Of a stretch of DNA of 64,000 nt, positions 20,272 to 29,346 are shown one piece after another. The notes beneath the pieces were generated by a model. That model searched no databases and had not been told where the DNA came from. It saw only the letters and a program-made list of their open reading frames with translations. Made by a program: the position numbers and the translations under genes. The stretch's first letter is position 1, and the number at the start of each line of letters is the position of its first letter. Origin of the DNA: Collinsella sp. AF25-2LB (GTDB lineage Bacteria; Actinomycetota; Coriobacteriia; Coriobacteriales; Coriobacteriaceae); NCBI RefSeq assembly GCF_003458415.1, contig NZ_QRUF01000007.1, forward strand, positions 1 to 64,000, given 5' to 3'.

Positions 20272-21297
20272 ATGAAAAGCGCGGTCTTCTATGGAAAGCA
20301 CGACCTCAGAGTCGAGGAATCGGCAAAGCCGGCCGTGGGCAGGCGCGACGTTCTGATCAACGTCAAAGCTTGCGGCGTCTGCGGTACCGACGTTCATATC
20401 TATGAAGGCGACAAGGGTGCAGCCGACGTTACCCCGCCTACGATCCTTGGTCATGAGTTTGCGGGCGTTGTCGAGGCCGTAGGCAGCGACGTCACCGACT
20501 TTAAACCGGGCGATCGCGTGTGCATTGACCCAAACCATCCCTGCGGCTGCTGCGAACCCTGCCGTGACGGAATCAACCACTACTGCGAGCATATGACCGG
20601 CTACGGCACCACCGTTAACGGCGGCTTTGCGGAGTACTGCTCCGTCGATATGCAGCAAGTCTACAAGTTGGGCGATCACACCAGCTTTGAGCAGGGTGCT
20701 ATGACCGAGCCCGTCGCCTGCTGCCTGCACGGCATCGATATGTGCAGCATCAAGCCCGGCAGCACAGTTGTCGTTATCGGCGGCGGCATGATCGGCCTGC
20801 TCATGATGCAGCTTGCCAAAAACGCCGGCGCCACCAAAGTCGTCTTGCTCGAGCCTGTCGAGGGCAAACGCGAGGTTGCACTCAAGCTCGGCGCCGATCT
20901 GACGATCGACTCCATCCACGAGGACGTCCCGGCCCGCCTGAAGCAGGAGGGCGTCGGCAACGTCGATGTCGTTATCGAGTGTGTTGGCAAGCCCGTCACC
21001 ATCGAGCAGGCCATCCAGATCGCCGGCCACAAGGCTACGGTCATGATGTTCGGCCTCACCAAGCCCGATGAGACAATCACCGTCAAGCCCTTCGAGGTCT
21101 TCCAGAAGGAGCTTGTGCTCACCTCGTCCTACATCAACCCTTATACGCAGCGTCGCGCGCTCGAGCTCATCGACTCTGGCAGGCTCGACGTATCCTCGAT
21201 GGTCGCAAAGGTAGCTTCCCTCGATGAACTCGGCGCCATCCTGTCAGACCCGGCCCTGCGTGCCATGGGCAAATATATAATCGACCCCAGCAAGTAA
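20272..21297 (+). CDS. Zinc-dependent medium-chain dehydrogenase, sorbitol/threonine dehydrogenase-like
   Basis: The 341-residue MDR enzyme has catalytic zinc ligands C37, H61 and E146 (CGTDVH, GHEF, TEP), a structural zinc cluster at C91/C94/C97/C105 (with C93 nearby), and the nucleotide loop VIGGGMIGL (168-176). Relatives oxidise polyols or sugar alcohols with NAD(P)+. The ATG has an AAGGAG site. Shared operators and the adjacent GntR gene tie it to the alpha-glucoside system, so the substrate may be a derivative of the imported sugar; the exact substrate cannot be read from sequence. Confidence 0.85.
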   Translation: MKSAVFYGKHDLRVEESAKPAVGRRDVLINVKACGVCGTDVHIYEGDKGAADVTPPTILGHEFAGVVEAVGSDVTDFKPGDRVCIDPNHPCGCCEPCRDGINHYCEHMTGYGTTVNGGFAEYCSVDMQQVYKLGDHTSFEQGAMTEPVACCLHGIDMCSIKPGSTVVVIGGGMIGLLMMQLAKNAGATKVVLLEPVEGKREVALKLGADLTIDSIHEDVPARLKQEGVGNVDVVIECVGKPVTIEQAIQIAGHKATVMMFGLTKPDETITVKPFEVFQKELVLTSSYINPYTQRRALELIDSGRLDVSSMVAKVASLDELGAILSDPALRAMGKYIIDPSK

Positions 21298-21362
21298 ATC
21301 GATTGACACCTGCGCGGGCGGCCCTCATCCGTCGTTCACGCGCCCAGCTCTAGGAGACCGTC

Positions 21363-22118
21363 ATGGCGCGAGCCATCTTCCAAACTATTTATGACAACGT
21401 GAAGCAGTCGATTGACGACGGCACATACGCCTATCAGAGTTATCTGCCTTCGGAGACTGAGCTCACGCAGCTGTTTGACTGTTCACGCATGACGGTCCGT
21501 CGCGCCATCTCGATGCTTGCGGCAGATGGTTACGTGCTCCCCCAGCAAGGCAAAGGCATGCGCGTCATTCGCAACATCAGTGACGAGAAGAGTCGTGGTG
21601 GCGGCGGACTCGAGACCTTTAAGGAAATCGCGACCAGCCGAGGCTTTGAGCTCAAGACTGTCACCACCGTCTTTGAGCTCCTCGTCTGTAGCAAGGCACT
21701 CTCCGGGATTACCGGGTTTCCCGAAGGCTGTGAGCTCACACGCGCCAAACGCATTCGTTATGCAGACGGACATGCCGTGTGCTCCGACGACTCCTATTAC
21801 CTAAGCTCACAGGTACCGGGACTGACACCCGAGATTGTCAACGATTCGATTTATCGTTACCTCGAAGAAGACCTTGGCATTAAGATTGCCACGGGCAAAC
21901 GCGATGTAACGATTGAGCACCCCACGCCCGAAGATGCGCGCGTGCTCGATCTCGACGACTTTAACGCACTCGCCGTTATACGCGGGCAGACCTACAACGC
22001 CGACGGCATCCTTATGGAATACACCGAGACAAAACAGGTCCCCGGGTTCTTTTTGCTCCATGAAACCGTGACGCGCAACGGTACCGGTCGAACCGGCCAC
22101 CAAAGCAGCATGAACTAA
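21363..22118 (+). CDS. GntR-family regulator with UTRA ligand domain
   Basis: This 251-residue regulator has an N-terminal winged helix (residues 1-70; LPSETELTQLFDCSRMTVRR) and a C-terminal UTRA/chorismate-lyase-like sensor (about 95-240; SIYRYLEEDLGIKIATGKRD). TreR-like members sense a sugar phosphate. It follows the dehydrogenase, and two matching dyads flank the divergent EIICB/dehydrogenase promoters, so it is the likely local repressor. Confidence 0.9.
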   Translation: MARAIFQTIYDNVKQSIDDGTYAYQSYLPSETELTQLFDCSRMTVRRAISMLAADGYVLPQQGKGMRVIRNISDEKSRGGGGLETFKEIATSRGFELKTVTTVFELLVCSKALSGITGFPEGCELTRAKRIRYADGHAVCSDDSYYLSSQVPGLTPEIVNDSIYRYLEEDLGIKIATGKRDVTIEHPTPEDARVLDLDDFNALAVIRGQTYNADGILMEYTETKQVPGFFLLHETVTRNGTGRTGHQSSMN

Positions 22119-22127
22119 CCATTTATT

Positions 22128-22199
22128 AGTTGCGGTGGAATAGTTCCTAGAATGGCCAGCTTAAGGGCAAAACAGGAACTATTCCACCGCAACTTTTTT
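22128..22199 (+). terminator. Terminator after the GntR gene
   Basis: A perfect 21-bp stem (22128-22148 with 22174-22194) with a 25-base loop is followed by TTTTTT. It begins nine bases after the GntR stop. The stem is unusually long for a terminator. Confidence 0.8.
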
Positions 22200-22230
22200 G
22201 GCCGGTGGGGCAGTACCTGTCCCACCGGCC
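22200..22230. terminator. Hairpin between convergent genes
   Basis: GGCCGGTGGG (22200-22209) pairs exactly with CCCACCGGCC (22221-22230). It lies downstream of the minus-strand ferredoxin-type gene. On the minus strand the stem-loop reads GGTGGGACAGGTACTG, which shares GGGACAGG with hairpins at 31,532 and 62,487. Confidence 0.55.
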
Positions 22231-22249
22231 ATCATTTACGTTCTTTTAG

Positions 22250-23503
22250 CTAGTCTGCGAGCTTCTCCACCTGATCGAGCATCTTGTCGAGCTTGGCCTT
22301 TGCTTCGGCCTTGACCTTCTCAGCTTCTTCATGAGCCTTCGCCTTCTGGGCGGCCTTTTCCTCGGCCTCGGGATCGACGACCACCAGGTTGGATGCATCA
22401 TGCTCAACCAACTTAAGCGCATGCTCGGGACACACCTTGACGCAAGCTCCGCAACCTAGGCAATACGTGGACTCCAGTGCAAAGCGACCGCTTCCCACCA
22501 AATCGCAGGCGAACGTGGGGCATACATTGACGCACTCGCCGCACGACGTGCACTTGTCAAAATCGCACTCCGGCGTGCTCACCTGCATGTTCTGGGCAAG
22601 CTCGGGGTGGTTTTGCAGCGTCGAGAGCACCAGCTGCCGCCCGTGCGTGAGCGAACGGCGACGCTTGGTCGTCGTGGTGCCGCACATGGTGTTGAGCGTG
22701 CGCTCCAGCTGGGTAATCTGATGGCGATGGGCCTTGAGCTTTTGCGTCACCGAGGCCAGCGCCGCCGTCGCCGGATTGAGCTTGGTCACCGTCAGGCCCG
22801 TGGTGCGGGCGATCTTTTCCATGTACTCCTTGCGCTCGTACTCGCGGCGCTTATGGCATTTGAGGCTCTTGGAGTCGACCTCCAAGCCCATACCCGTGCC
22901 GGACCACTCCTCGGCCTTCGCAATCGCCTCGCCCAGAATGTCCTCACCGCCGGTGTTGCGGCATTTATCGCACACGTCCAACGGCAGGTACACACTCACG
23001 TTGGGATAGTCTGCCAGTACCGAGAACCAGGTCTCGGCCGTAATATCGCCCACGCAGGCAACGACGACTTCGTTCTCGCGCGGCATGCGCTTAAGGGCAC
23101 GCGTGCAGGTGACGTAGGCGGTCTCGTGGCTCGTAGCCGCCGAGACAATGTCGTCGTAGACGTTTTTGGGCGCCAAGCGCGGCGAGATGATTGCCTCGGT
23201 CGGACAGGCAGCGGCGCACAGGCCGCACTTGCGACAGGAGTCGAGGATCTCGATGGCGTCTTCCTCGACCTCGATAGCGTTGACCGGGCACACGTCCATG
23301 CACGCGGTGCAGCCGCTCTTTTCGTTTTTGCAGGTCAGGCACGGAATGGTGTTACCGCGCGGACGCTCCTTGTAGTCGGCAGGATTCCACTGCGGCGCCG
23401 ACGGATCGAGTGCATCGGTCACACCGCCAAGCGGGTTTTTAAGAAAGTCGAAACCCTTGCTGATCTCGATAATGTCATCAAACAGATCGTGTTCCTGCGC
23501 CAT
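22250..23503 (-). CDS. Double-ended 4Fe-4S ferredoxin-type protein
   Basis: The 417-residue cytosolic protein has two pairs of CxxCxxCxxxC(P) clusters. The N-terminal pair is around CTACMDVCP and CRKCGLCAAACP, and the C-terminal pair is CTSCGECVNVCP and CLGCGACVKVCP. A further Cys motif (CLTCKNEKSGC) precedes the first. The region between carries CDKCRNTGG and a helical segment; the tail is a lysine/glutamate-rich coiled coil. It probably holds at least four clusters and moves electrons, but partners are unknown. ATG 23503 has GGGAGGGG upstream. Related actinobacterial proteins are annotated only as 4Fe-4S binding proteins. Confidence 0.75.
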   Translation of the reverse strand: MAQEHDLFDDIIEISKGFDFLKNPLGGVTDALDPSAPQWNPADYKERPRGNTIPCLTCKNEKSGCTACMDVCPVNAIEVEEDAIEILDSCRKCGLCAAACPTEAIISPRLAPKNVYDDIVSAATSHETAYVTCTRALKRMPRENEVVVACVGDITAETWFSVLADYPNVSVYLPLDVCDKCRNTGGEDILGEAIAKAEEWSGTGMGLEVDSKSLKCHKRREYERKEYMEKIARTTGLTVTKLNPATAALASVTQKLKAHRHQITQLERTLNTMCGTTTTKRRRSLTHGRQLVLSTLQNHPELAQNMQVSTPECDFDKCTSCGECVNVCPTFACDLVGSGRFALESTYCLGCGACVKVCPEHALKLVEHDASNLVVVDPEAEEKAAQKAKAHEEAEKVKAEAKAKLDKMLDQVEKLAD

Positions 23504-23654
23504 GCGCGGCCCCTCCCTGAGCAGTGCAAACAAGCAAGAGATAATGATACGCTATCGGCCCACGCCTCGGGCAAATTACACGCGGAGCATCTTTGCAGCA
23601 AATAGCCCATGGCCTATCGCCGTCTCGATTGCACAAGGTCAATCAAGCGCCAAA

Positions 23655-24161
23655 CTATGCCTCGCACATGAGCTGCACGAGTTTTTGTTTGGTCACCTTG
23701 GCCTGTTCGTTAGCCATATTGCGCTCGTTTCTAAAGACCGCATTTGCAACACCCTGCAGATCGCCATCGGAAATCACGCTGCACGGACCGTCCATCGACG
23801 CCGCCGTGGGGCATACGCACAACGGCAACTCGGCATAAAACGCAACGGCCTTGGCGATATCGAGCATCTTGCCGCCGCCAATACCCACCACCATGTCGCA
23901 ATACTCAGCCTGGGCTTCCTTATCCATTTTTACAACGGCCTCTTCCGTACACGGACCGTCATAAATCTTAAAGAACGGCTCGCTTAGATCTTCATCCAGA
24001 AATCCATCGACGATCTGTCTGCACAGCCGATCCTCGGTGCCCTGGTCAAACAAGACATAGGCAGCGCAGCCCAACCATGACAAATACCTGCCCTGACGCG
24101 AAAGTTCGCCCGGCCCCTGAACATACCGGCCGGGACCGCCATAAACCATGGGAAGCGCCAT
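23655..24161 (-). pseudogene. Shortened paralogue of glycerol dehydrogenase
   Basis: The first 130 residues parallel GldA at 24,275: the opening GRYVQGPGEL, the NAD loop VGIGGGKMLDIAKAVAFY and the CPTAASMDGPCS segment. The rest of the dehydrogenase, including all metal ligands, is absent. The last 35 residues (DLQGVANAVFRNE onward) could be a fused C-terminal end, so an internal deletion of roughly 200 codons is likely. It cannot be a working dehydrogenase. It is adjacent to the intact copy on the same strand, which suggests tandem duplication followed by decay. Confidence 0.75.
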
Positions 24162-24191
24162 ACGAGAATCCGCCCTTCATCAAACAACGAT

Positions 24192-24222
24192 TGGTGCAAA
24201 GTAACCTGACCCCTTTGCACCA
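24192..24222. repeat. Intergenic hairpin of the GGG(A/T)CAGG family
   Basis: TGGTGCAAAG (24192-24201) pairs with CTTTGCACCA (24213-24222). The minus strand reads CAAAGGGGTCAGGTTACTTTG across the inner part, similar to hairpins at 31,532 and 62,487. Confidence 0.55.
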
Positions 24223-24228
24223 TAGCAA

Positions 24229-24263
24229 AAAGGGGCAAAGCCATCTGCCGGCTTTGCCCCTTC
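24229..24263 (-). terminator. Terminator after gldA
   Basis: AAGGGGCAAAGCC pairs with GGCTTTGCCCCTT (perfect 13 bp), followed on the minus strand by a T run. It begins 13 bases after the gldA stop. Confidence 0.85.
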
Positions 24264-24274
24264 CTTAGCTTGAT

Positions 24275-25375
24275 TTACTCATCCATGAGATAGTAGTGGC
24301 CCAGCGCGTCGGCACCCAGGATGGCGTTTGCGACCATCTCGGGCGTCACCTCAAACGGCATGTTGCACATGGTGTCATCGGGCGCGCAGGCGGCTTCGGC
24401 AACAATCATGGCCTGCTCGCGCGTAAGCTCGGCAACGCCAAGTTCCTTCATCGTAACCGGCAGGCCCAGCTCAATGCAGAAGCCCAAGACTTCCTCGAGT
24501 TTCTCAGTCGGAGCGTCCTCGAGTACCAGCTGGACGATGGTGCCGAAGGCGACCTTCTCGCCGTGGTACATGCCGTGGCACTCGGGCAGCATCGTCAAGC
24601 CATTGTGGATGGCATGAGCAGCAGCAAGGCCCGAGCTCTCAAAGCCAATGCCCGAAAGCAGCGTATTGGCCTCAATGATGTGCTCGACGGCAGGAGTGAG
24701 CGCACCCTTCTCCAGCGCGACCTTGGCCTTGACGCCATCGGCCATAAGCGTCTCGTAGCAGAGCTTGGCAAGCGCCAGGCCGGCCATACCACCCTTGCCG
24801 CCAGCGCAGGTGCCACCGTCGGCATCATGCGTCGCCTGGGCCTCAAAGTAGGTTGCGAGCGCATCGCCCATACCGGAAACCGTCAGGCGCACCGGGCTCG
24901 CCGCGATAACCGTCGTATCCATCAGGACGATATTGGGATTTGCCTTAAGGAAGAGGTACTTGTCGAACTGGCCGTCATCGGTATAGAGCACCGAAAGCGC
25001 CGAACACGGGGCATCGGTCGAAGCAATGGTGGGGCAAATGATAACCGGGGATTCCAGGTAATAGGCAACGGCCTTCGCGGTGTCGAGAATCTTGCCGCCA
25101 CCGACGCCGACGATGATGTCGCAACCGTTGTCGCGAGCGAGCGCGACCAGGCGATCGACCTCGCCCTTGGAGCACTCGCCGTTAAAGTCCTCAAACAGCA
25201 GCTCGGCCTTAGCCTCGGCAAAACCGCCCTCGATCTTGGCACCGACGCGCTTCTTGCCCGAAGGCGTCACGACGACGAGGGCCTTAGCGCCGAGCGGCTC
25301 GACATAGGAGCCGAGCTTGGCGAGCTCGTCCGGACCCTGGATGTACTTGCTGGGGCTATTGAAAATTGCAGCCAT
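24275..25375 (-). CDS. gldA: Glycerol dehydrogenase, iron-containing ADH family
   Basis: The 366-residue enzyme interconverts glycerol and dihydroxyacetone with NAD+. The NAD loop VGVGGGKILDTAKAVAYY, the ASTDAPCSALSVLY segment and zinc-binding histidines in AAHAIHNGLTMLPECHGMYHGEKV are all present, and length matches GldA. It is encoded alone between a terminator and the start of a second alcohol dehydrogenase locus; the truncated paralogue lies downstream. Confidence 0.9.
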   Translation of the reverse strand: MAAIFNSPSKYIQGPDELAKLGSYVEPLGAKALVVVTPSGKKRVGAKIEGGFAEAKAELLFEDFNGECSKGEVDRLVALARDNGCDIIVGVGGGKILDTAKAVAYYLESPVIICPTIASTDAPCSALSVLYTDDGQFDKYLFLKANPNIVLMDTTVIAASPVRLTVSGMGDALATYFEAQATHDADGGTCAGGKGGMAGLALAKLCYETLMADGVKAKVALEKGALTPAVEHIIEANTLLSGIGFESSGLAAAHAIHNGLTMLPECHGMYHGEKVAFGTIVQLVLEDAPTEKLEEVLGFCIELGLPVTMKELGVAELTREQAMIVAEAACAPDDTMCNMPFEVTPEMVANAILGADALGHYYLMDE

Positions 25376-25404
25376 AACTATCCCATTCTCTAAAAGAAAA
25401 AGAA

Positions 25405-25436
25405 AGGGGCTCCGTACAGATACGTGCGGAGCCCCT
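25405..25436 (-). terminator. Terminator after the iron-containing ADH
   Basis: AGGGGCTCCG and CGGAGCCCCT form a 10-bp stem, with TTTCTTTTTC following on the minus strand. Confidence 0.85.
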
Positions 25437-25457
25437 CGTTACGATAACAAGAGTCGA

Positions 25458-26681
25458 TTAGAAATCGATGTCGGTGTCGTAGTAGCAGGCCTTGAGAATC
25501 TTCTCGAAGTCGGCAGCCTTGGTCTCACGCGGGTTCTCGGGCGTGCAGGCGTCCTGCTCGGCGTTCGCGGCGATCTCGGGGAGCTTGGCGAGGAACTCCT
25601 CCTCGGAAACCATCTGCGGGTTCTCGGCGTCGACCTTCACGCCACCATTCGCGTAATCCTTGATGGACTGCGGAATGTTGAGCTGGTCGTTGAGGTCGCG
25701 GATCTTCTGGACGAGCGCAGCGATGAGCTCCTCGTTGGTCTCGCCGGGAAGGTGCAGGATCTCCTTGGCCACGTAAGCGTAACGCTCGGCAGCACGCGGG
25801 TCCTTGGAGTTCCACTGGATGACCTTGCCCAGGTACATGGCGTTAGCAGCACCGTGGATGATGTGGCCGTTCTCGAAGGCAGCACCGGTCTTGTGAGCCA
25901 TGGAGTGAACGATGCCGAGCAGGCCCGAGGAGAAGGCGATACCGGCGATGCACTGAGCCTCGTGCATGTGCTGACGGGCCTCATGGTCGCCAGCATAGGA
26001 CTTGGGCAGCCACTCGACGATCTCGCGGATGCCGTGCAGGGCGTTGGCGTCGGTGAACATAGAGGCGCAGGTGGAAACGTAGGCCTCCATGCAGTGGGTC
26101 AGAGCATCCATGCCGGTGTGAGCGCACAGCTTGGCGGGCATGGTGTAGGTGAGCTCGGGGTCGACGATGGCGACATCAGGGGTGATGTTGAAGTCGGCCA
26201 GCGGGTACTTGATGCCCTTGGCGTAGTCGGTGATGACGGAGAACGCGGTGACCTCGGTAGCGGTGCCGGAGGTAGAGGAGATGGCGCAGAAATGAGCCTT
26301 CTGACGCAGCTCGGGGAAGCTGAACGGCTGGATGATGTTATCGAAGGACTCCTCGGGATACTCGTAGAAGACCCACATGGCCTTAGCGGCATCGATGGGC
26401 GAGCCGCCGCCGATGGCGATAATCCAGTCGGGCTCGAACTCGCGCATGGCCTCGGCGCCCTTCATGACCGTCTCGATGGACGGATCGGACTCGACGCCCT
26501 CGAACAGCTTGACCTCGAAGCCGCCCTCTTTGAGGTCGGCCTCAACGTCCTGCAGGAACCCGCCGCGGCGCATAGAGCTGCCGCCAGAAACGATGATGGC
26601 CTTCTTGCCCTTGAGGTTCTTCACCTCGTGGCGAGCGCCCTCACCAAAGTACAGATCGCGAGGATTGGTAAAACGTCCCAT
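25458..26681 (-). CDS. Iron-containing alcohol dehydrogenase
   Basis: The 407-residue protein is a group III ADH. GGSS and GGGSPIDAAKAMW form the nucleotide site, and histidines in HTGMDALTHCMEAY and HSMAHKTGAAFENGHIIHG bind the metal. It most resembles the alcohol dehydrogenase half of AdhE and 1,3-propanediol or butanol dehydrogenases; the substrate is not determined. ATG 26681 has an ideal AGGAGG site, so the 17 extra upstream codons are not coding. A role in fermentative NADH disposal is likely next to gldA. Confidence 0.88.
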   Translation of the reverse strand: MGRFTNPRDLYFGEGARHEVKNLKGKKAIIVSGGSSMRRGGFLQDVEADLKEGGFEVKLFEGVESDPSIETVMKGAEAMREFEPDWIIAIGGGSPIDAAKAMWVFYEYPEESFDNIIQPFSFPELRQKAHFCAISSTSGTATEVTAFSVITDYAKGIKYPLADFNITPDVAIVDPELTYTMPAKLCAHTGMDALTHCMEAYVSTCASMFTDANALHGIREIVEWLPKSYAGDHEARQHMHEAQCIAGIAFSSGLLGIVHSMAHKTGAAFENGHIIHGAANAMYLGKVIQWNSKDPRAAERYAYVAKEILHLPGETNEELIAALVQKIRDLNDQLNIPQSIKDYANGGVKVDAENPQMVSEEEFLAKLPEIAANAEQDACTPENPRETKAADFEKILKACYYDTDIDF

Positions 26682-27181
26682 ACTGTGCCTCCTAAACAAG
26701 CCCCTCTTAGACTTGCGTATATAACGGAGCACCCGATTGGCTCCGTTAGGACCGTTTTGCGCGTTGCCGGCGATGACAATGCGCGATGTCTAAACGTCTC
26801 AACGCTCAGACAAACACTATTCTACCGTTCTGGTTGGTCAGTTATTCACCTAAAGCCGACAATGATGAAACGTTTTTTCTATCCCTGAAGACCCTTGTGG
26901 GGCATTCATACTCCCAAGCTGGGCAAACGTTTTATCAAGGTTGACCACATATCCCGGGCAGGACTGTGCCCCTCCAAAATGCACCCCGTTCGCCGCCAAA
27001 AATCGACCGTTTGCGGCACCGTGATACCACTCAGTCGTCCCAGGTGCCGACATTTGTGCGGCATCCGTCTTCGTGGTGCAAAGGTGCATGTCCAAGTGCG
27101 GCACCCCCGGTGTGCCACATGCGGGTAAACTAGAACCTTATATAGAGACATTTGAACCCTAACCGCAGCAAAGGAGGCCCC
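26682..27181. other. 500-bp intergenic region with GTGCGGCA motifs
   Basis: No gene is seen. The left part is the promoter region of the ADH gene. The right part repeats GTGCGGCA or TGCGGCAC at about 27012, 27055 and 27095, and GCCGC-AAA pairs with TTT-GCGGC around 26992-27016. The same GTGCGGCAC core appears in the hairpin at 41,342. These may be small REP-like repeats. Confidence 0.4.
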
Positions 27182-28258
27182 ATGGCATTCGATCCCATTC
27201 AAGAGGATTGCCATCGCCTCGTTCTTGAGGCCTTGCGCCGCGACAATATCCCGCTCACCGACGGTGCCGCCGTAGAGCGTCTGATGGAACAATTCACTCG
27301 CAACCCCGCGCCGCTCATCGTGCACGACCGCGACCGCGCCGGGCACCTCATTGCCAAGGTGGTCGAGGCTGTCGACTACCGCATTCCCTTTATCCCTGAC
27401 GATACCCAGGCAGAGCAAGAAGAGGCCGCAGCCGAGAACATGCTCCGCGAGGCAGCCGCGCTCGATCCGAGCAACTGGGATGCCCAGCGCATGCTGACGG
27501 CCCTCACCGCCGACTCCAACGAGGAATACGTACAGTACCTGGTATCCAAGCGCGATGAAGTCGAACACGACCTGGCGCTCAAGATCGTCTCGGCGCAGGA
27601 CCCCTACGAGCGCGAGGCCGCAGGCGACCTTATGCGCCGCCCCTACCTGCGCTGGCTTGCCGCCTTGGCATCGCGCGCGCTCATTAGCGGCCGCTACCGC
27701 ATGTCGCTCGAAGCCGCAAACCGCAGCCTCGACTTTGCGCCCAACGACCCCGCCGGCGTCCGCCATACTGCGATGCTTGCCATGGCAAAGCTCGAATACC
27801 CCGCCGAGGAGCTCAAGCGCTTTCGCTCTGCCCACTCCGTCCCCTATCTCGCTAACACGCCGCTGCGCCGTCGTCCCAAGGACGCGGAGCGTGACTTGGA
27901 CCCGTGGACGCTCATCGCGCTGATGAGCGCAGCCTGGCGCGAGCTGGACTACGAGGGTGCCGAGCACTACCTGCGTATCCTTGCGCGCTCGTGCCCGCAC
28001 GCAGCCGAGGCGCTCTACTTCCAAACCGAGTTTCCCGATGGCGTCTATGCCCGCGTCAACGTGGGTGCAGGCTCCACCGACGAGCTCGTCCTTGCACTCT
28101 CCGAGGCGACGCCGGTACTGCAGGAGGGCCTGGGCGCGCCCGACAACGCCAGCTTTGCCGCCTGGGTCGCCACCAACGACATCGTGCGCTCCCAGATCGA
28201 CGAGCGCATACTGCGGGCGGCCGAGCAGGGCTTGCCGTTTAAGGGAGGAGACCTCTAA
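27182..28258 (+). CDS. Helical repeat protein of unknown function, first of a pair
   Basis: The 358-residue protein is soluble and almost wholly alpha-helical, with TPR/ST7-like helix pairs (AENMLREAAALDPSNWDAQR; SLEAANRSLDFAPNDPAG; YEGAEHYLRILARSCPHAAE). It resembles ST7-like proteins, but I assign no function. ATG 27182 has AAGGAGG at ideal spacing. Its stop overlaps the start of the next gene (TAATG), so the pair is translationally coupled and probably works together. Confidence 0.65.
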   Translation: MAFDPIQEDCHRLVLEALRRDNIPLTDGAAVERLMEQFTRNPAPLIVHDRDRAGHLIAKVVEAVDYRIPFIPDDTQAEQEEAAAENMLREAAALDPSNWDAQRMLTALTADSNEEYVQYLVSKRDEVEHDLALKIVSAQDPYEREAAGDLMRRPYLRWLAALASRALISGRYRMSLEAANRSLDFAPNDPAGVRHTAMLAMAKLEYPAEELKRFRSAHSVPYLANTPLRRRPKDAERDLDPWTLIALMSAAWRELDYEGAEHYLRILARSCPHAAEALYFQTEFPDGVYARVNVGAGSTDELVLALSEATPVLQEGLGAPDNASFAAWVATNDIVRSQIDERILRAAEQGLPFKGGDL

Positions 28259-29301
28259 TGGATCCGAGCGTCTACATCCCCGCCTACCTGGAGCGCACCT
28301 ATCTGGCGTCGCACCCCGAGCTCACCGATGCAGCACGCGAGCTTGTCCATAACGACATTAGTGCGAATCCCCAAAAGTATGCGCAGTCCGAGCATGCTCA
28401 GGCGCTGCTGTCCTATGCCGGTGTGCATCGTCATTTGCTCGACGAGCTCCATCGCATCGAGGACATGGGCAGCGACGAGGAGTTTGAGCAGACGCGCAAC
28501 CGCCTGTTCGACGATATGCGCGATGAGCTGCTCAAGATCGTTCGCGTCGATGCGCTGGCGGTCGATGCCCAGCTGCTCGCCATCATTTTGGCGGACACAC
28601 CCGTCGACGCCTGCCTGGGCGACCTGATGAAGCTCGAAGCGACCACGACCGATTACCTGCGGCAAAGCGTGCCCGGGTTCGACATGGAGGCCCCACACTA
28701 CTGGGCCAATAATGTTTTGGCCGACGGTGTCACCGCAGCGGACCTTACCGTGAGCGAGCCGGCCCTTATCGGGTGGCTCCACACACTCGAGGCCATCTCG
28801 CAGCTGTGCATGGCAAGCGCCCGCTACCGCGCTGCTGCCAACTACGCCCGCCGCGTCCTTAAGGCAGAAGGCTATCCCACCCGAGCTGCCGGCACCGTGT
28901 TGCTCGCTCTCGCTCGCCTGGAAGACCAGGACGGCTTTTTTGCCCTAGCCCACCAGCTCGAGGAACAGATGGGGGCAGACGCACTCGAAAACTCTCCTTG
29001 GTACCTGCTCGCCCGCACGATCTTGCTGTTCAAAACAAACAAGATGCGCCCGGCGACGCGCGCGCTGCGTGAGTTCGCTAACCGTTGCGAGGGCGGCGCG
29101 TTCTTTTTGCTGAACCCCATGTATCAGACACCGTACCTTCCCTGCCGGCCCGAACCGCACGACCCCTGGGACCTTTCGCATCAGGCAGTTTGGGAAGCCG
29201 ACGGCATCATCTCGGACACCCCCGACTTTGCCCCCTGGGCCAACGCCTGCGAAGATGTATCGCAGCTTGCCCAGGAATTTGCGCGCCGTTACGGATTTTA
29301 G
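28258..29301 (+). CDS. Helical repeat protein of unknown function, second of a pair
   Basis: The 347-residue product has the same helical-repeat style (YRAAANYARRVLKAEGYPT; FFALAHQLEEQMGADALENSP) and similar length to its upstream neighbour, so they may be distant paralogues. It ends with LAQEFARRYGF. No membrane segment or enzyme motif is seen. It overlaps the upstream stop by one base and is followed 45 bp later by the MurT-GatD fusion; a link to cell-wall work is only positional. Confidence 0.65.
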   Translation: MDPSVYIPAYLERTYLASHPELTDAARELVHNDISANPQKYAQSEHAQALLSYAGVHRHLLDELHRIEDMGSDEEFEQTRNRLFDDMRDELLKIVRVDALAVDAQLLAIILADTPVDACLGDLMKLEATTTDYLRQSVPGFDMEAPHYWANNVLADGVTAADLTVSEPALIGWLHTLEAISQLCMASARYRAAANYARRVLKAEGYPTRAAGTVLLALARLEDQDGFFALAHQLEEQMGADALENSPWYLLARTILLFKTNKMRPATRALREFANRCEGGAFFLLNPMYQTPYLPCRPEPHDPWDLSHQAVWEADGIISDTPDFAPWANACEDVSQLAQEFARRYGF

Positions 29302-29346
29302 TGACGCACTCGACCCGACCATGTCGTTTACGTTAGGAACGGTTTC

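Noticed and set aside
22128..22199. Mobile element with 21-bp terminal repeats
   Set aside because: The short loop and the T run make a terminator the simpler reading.
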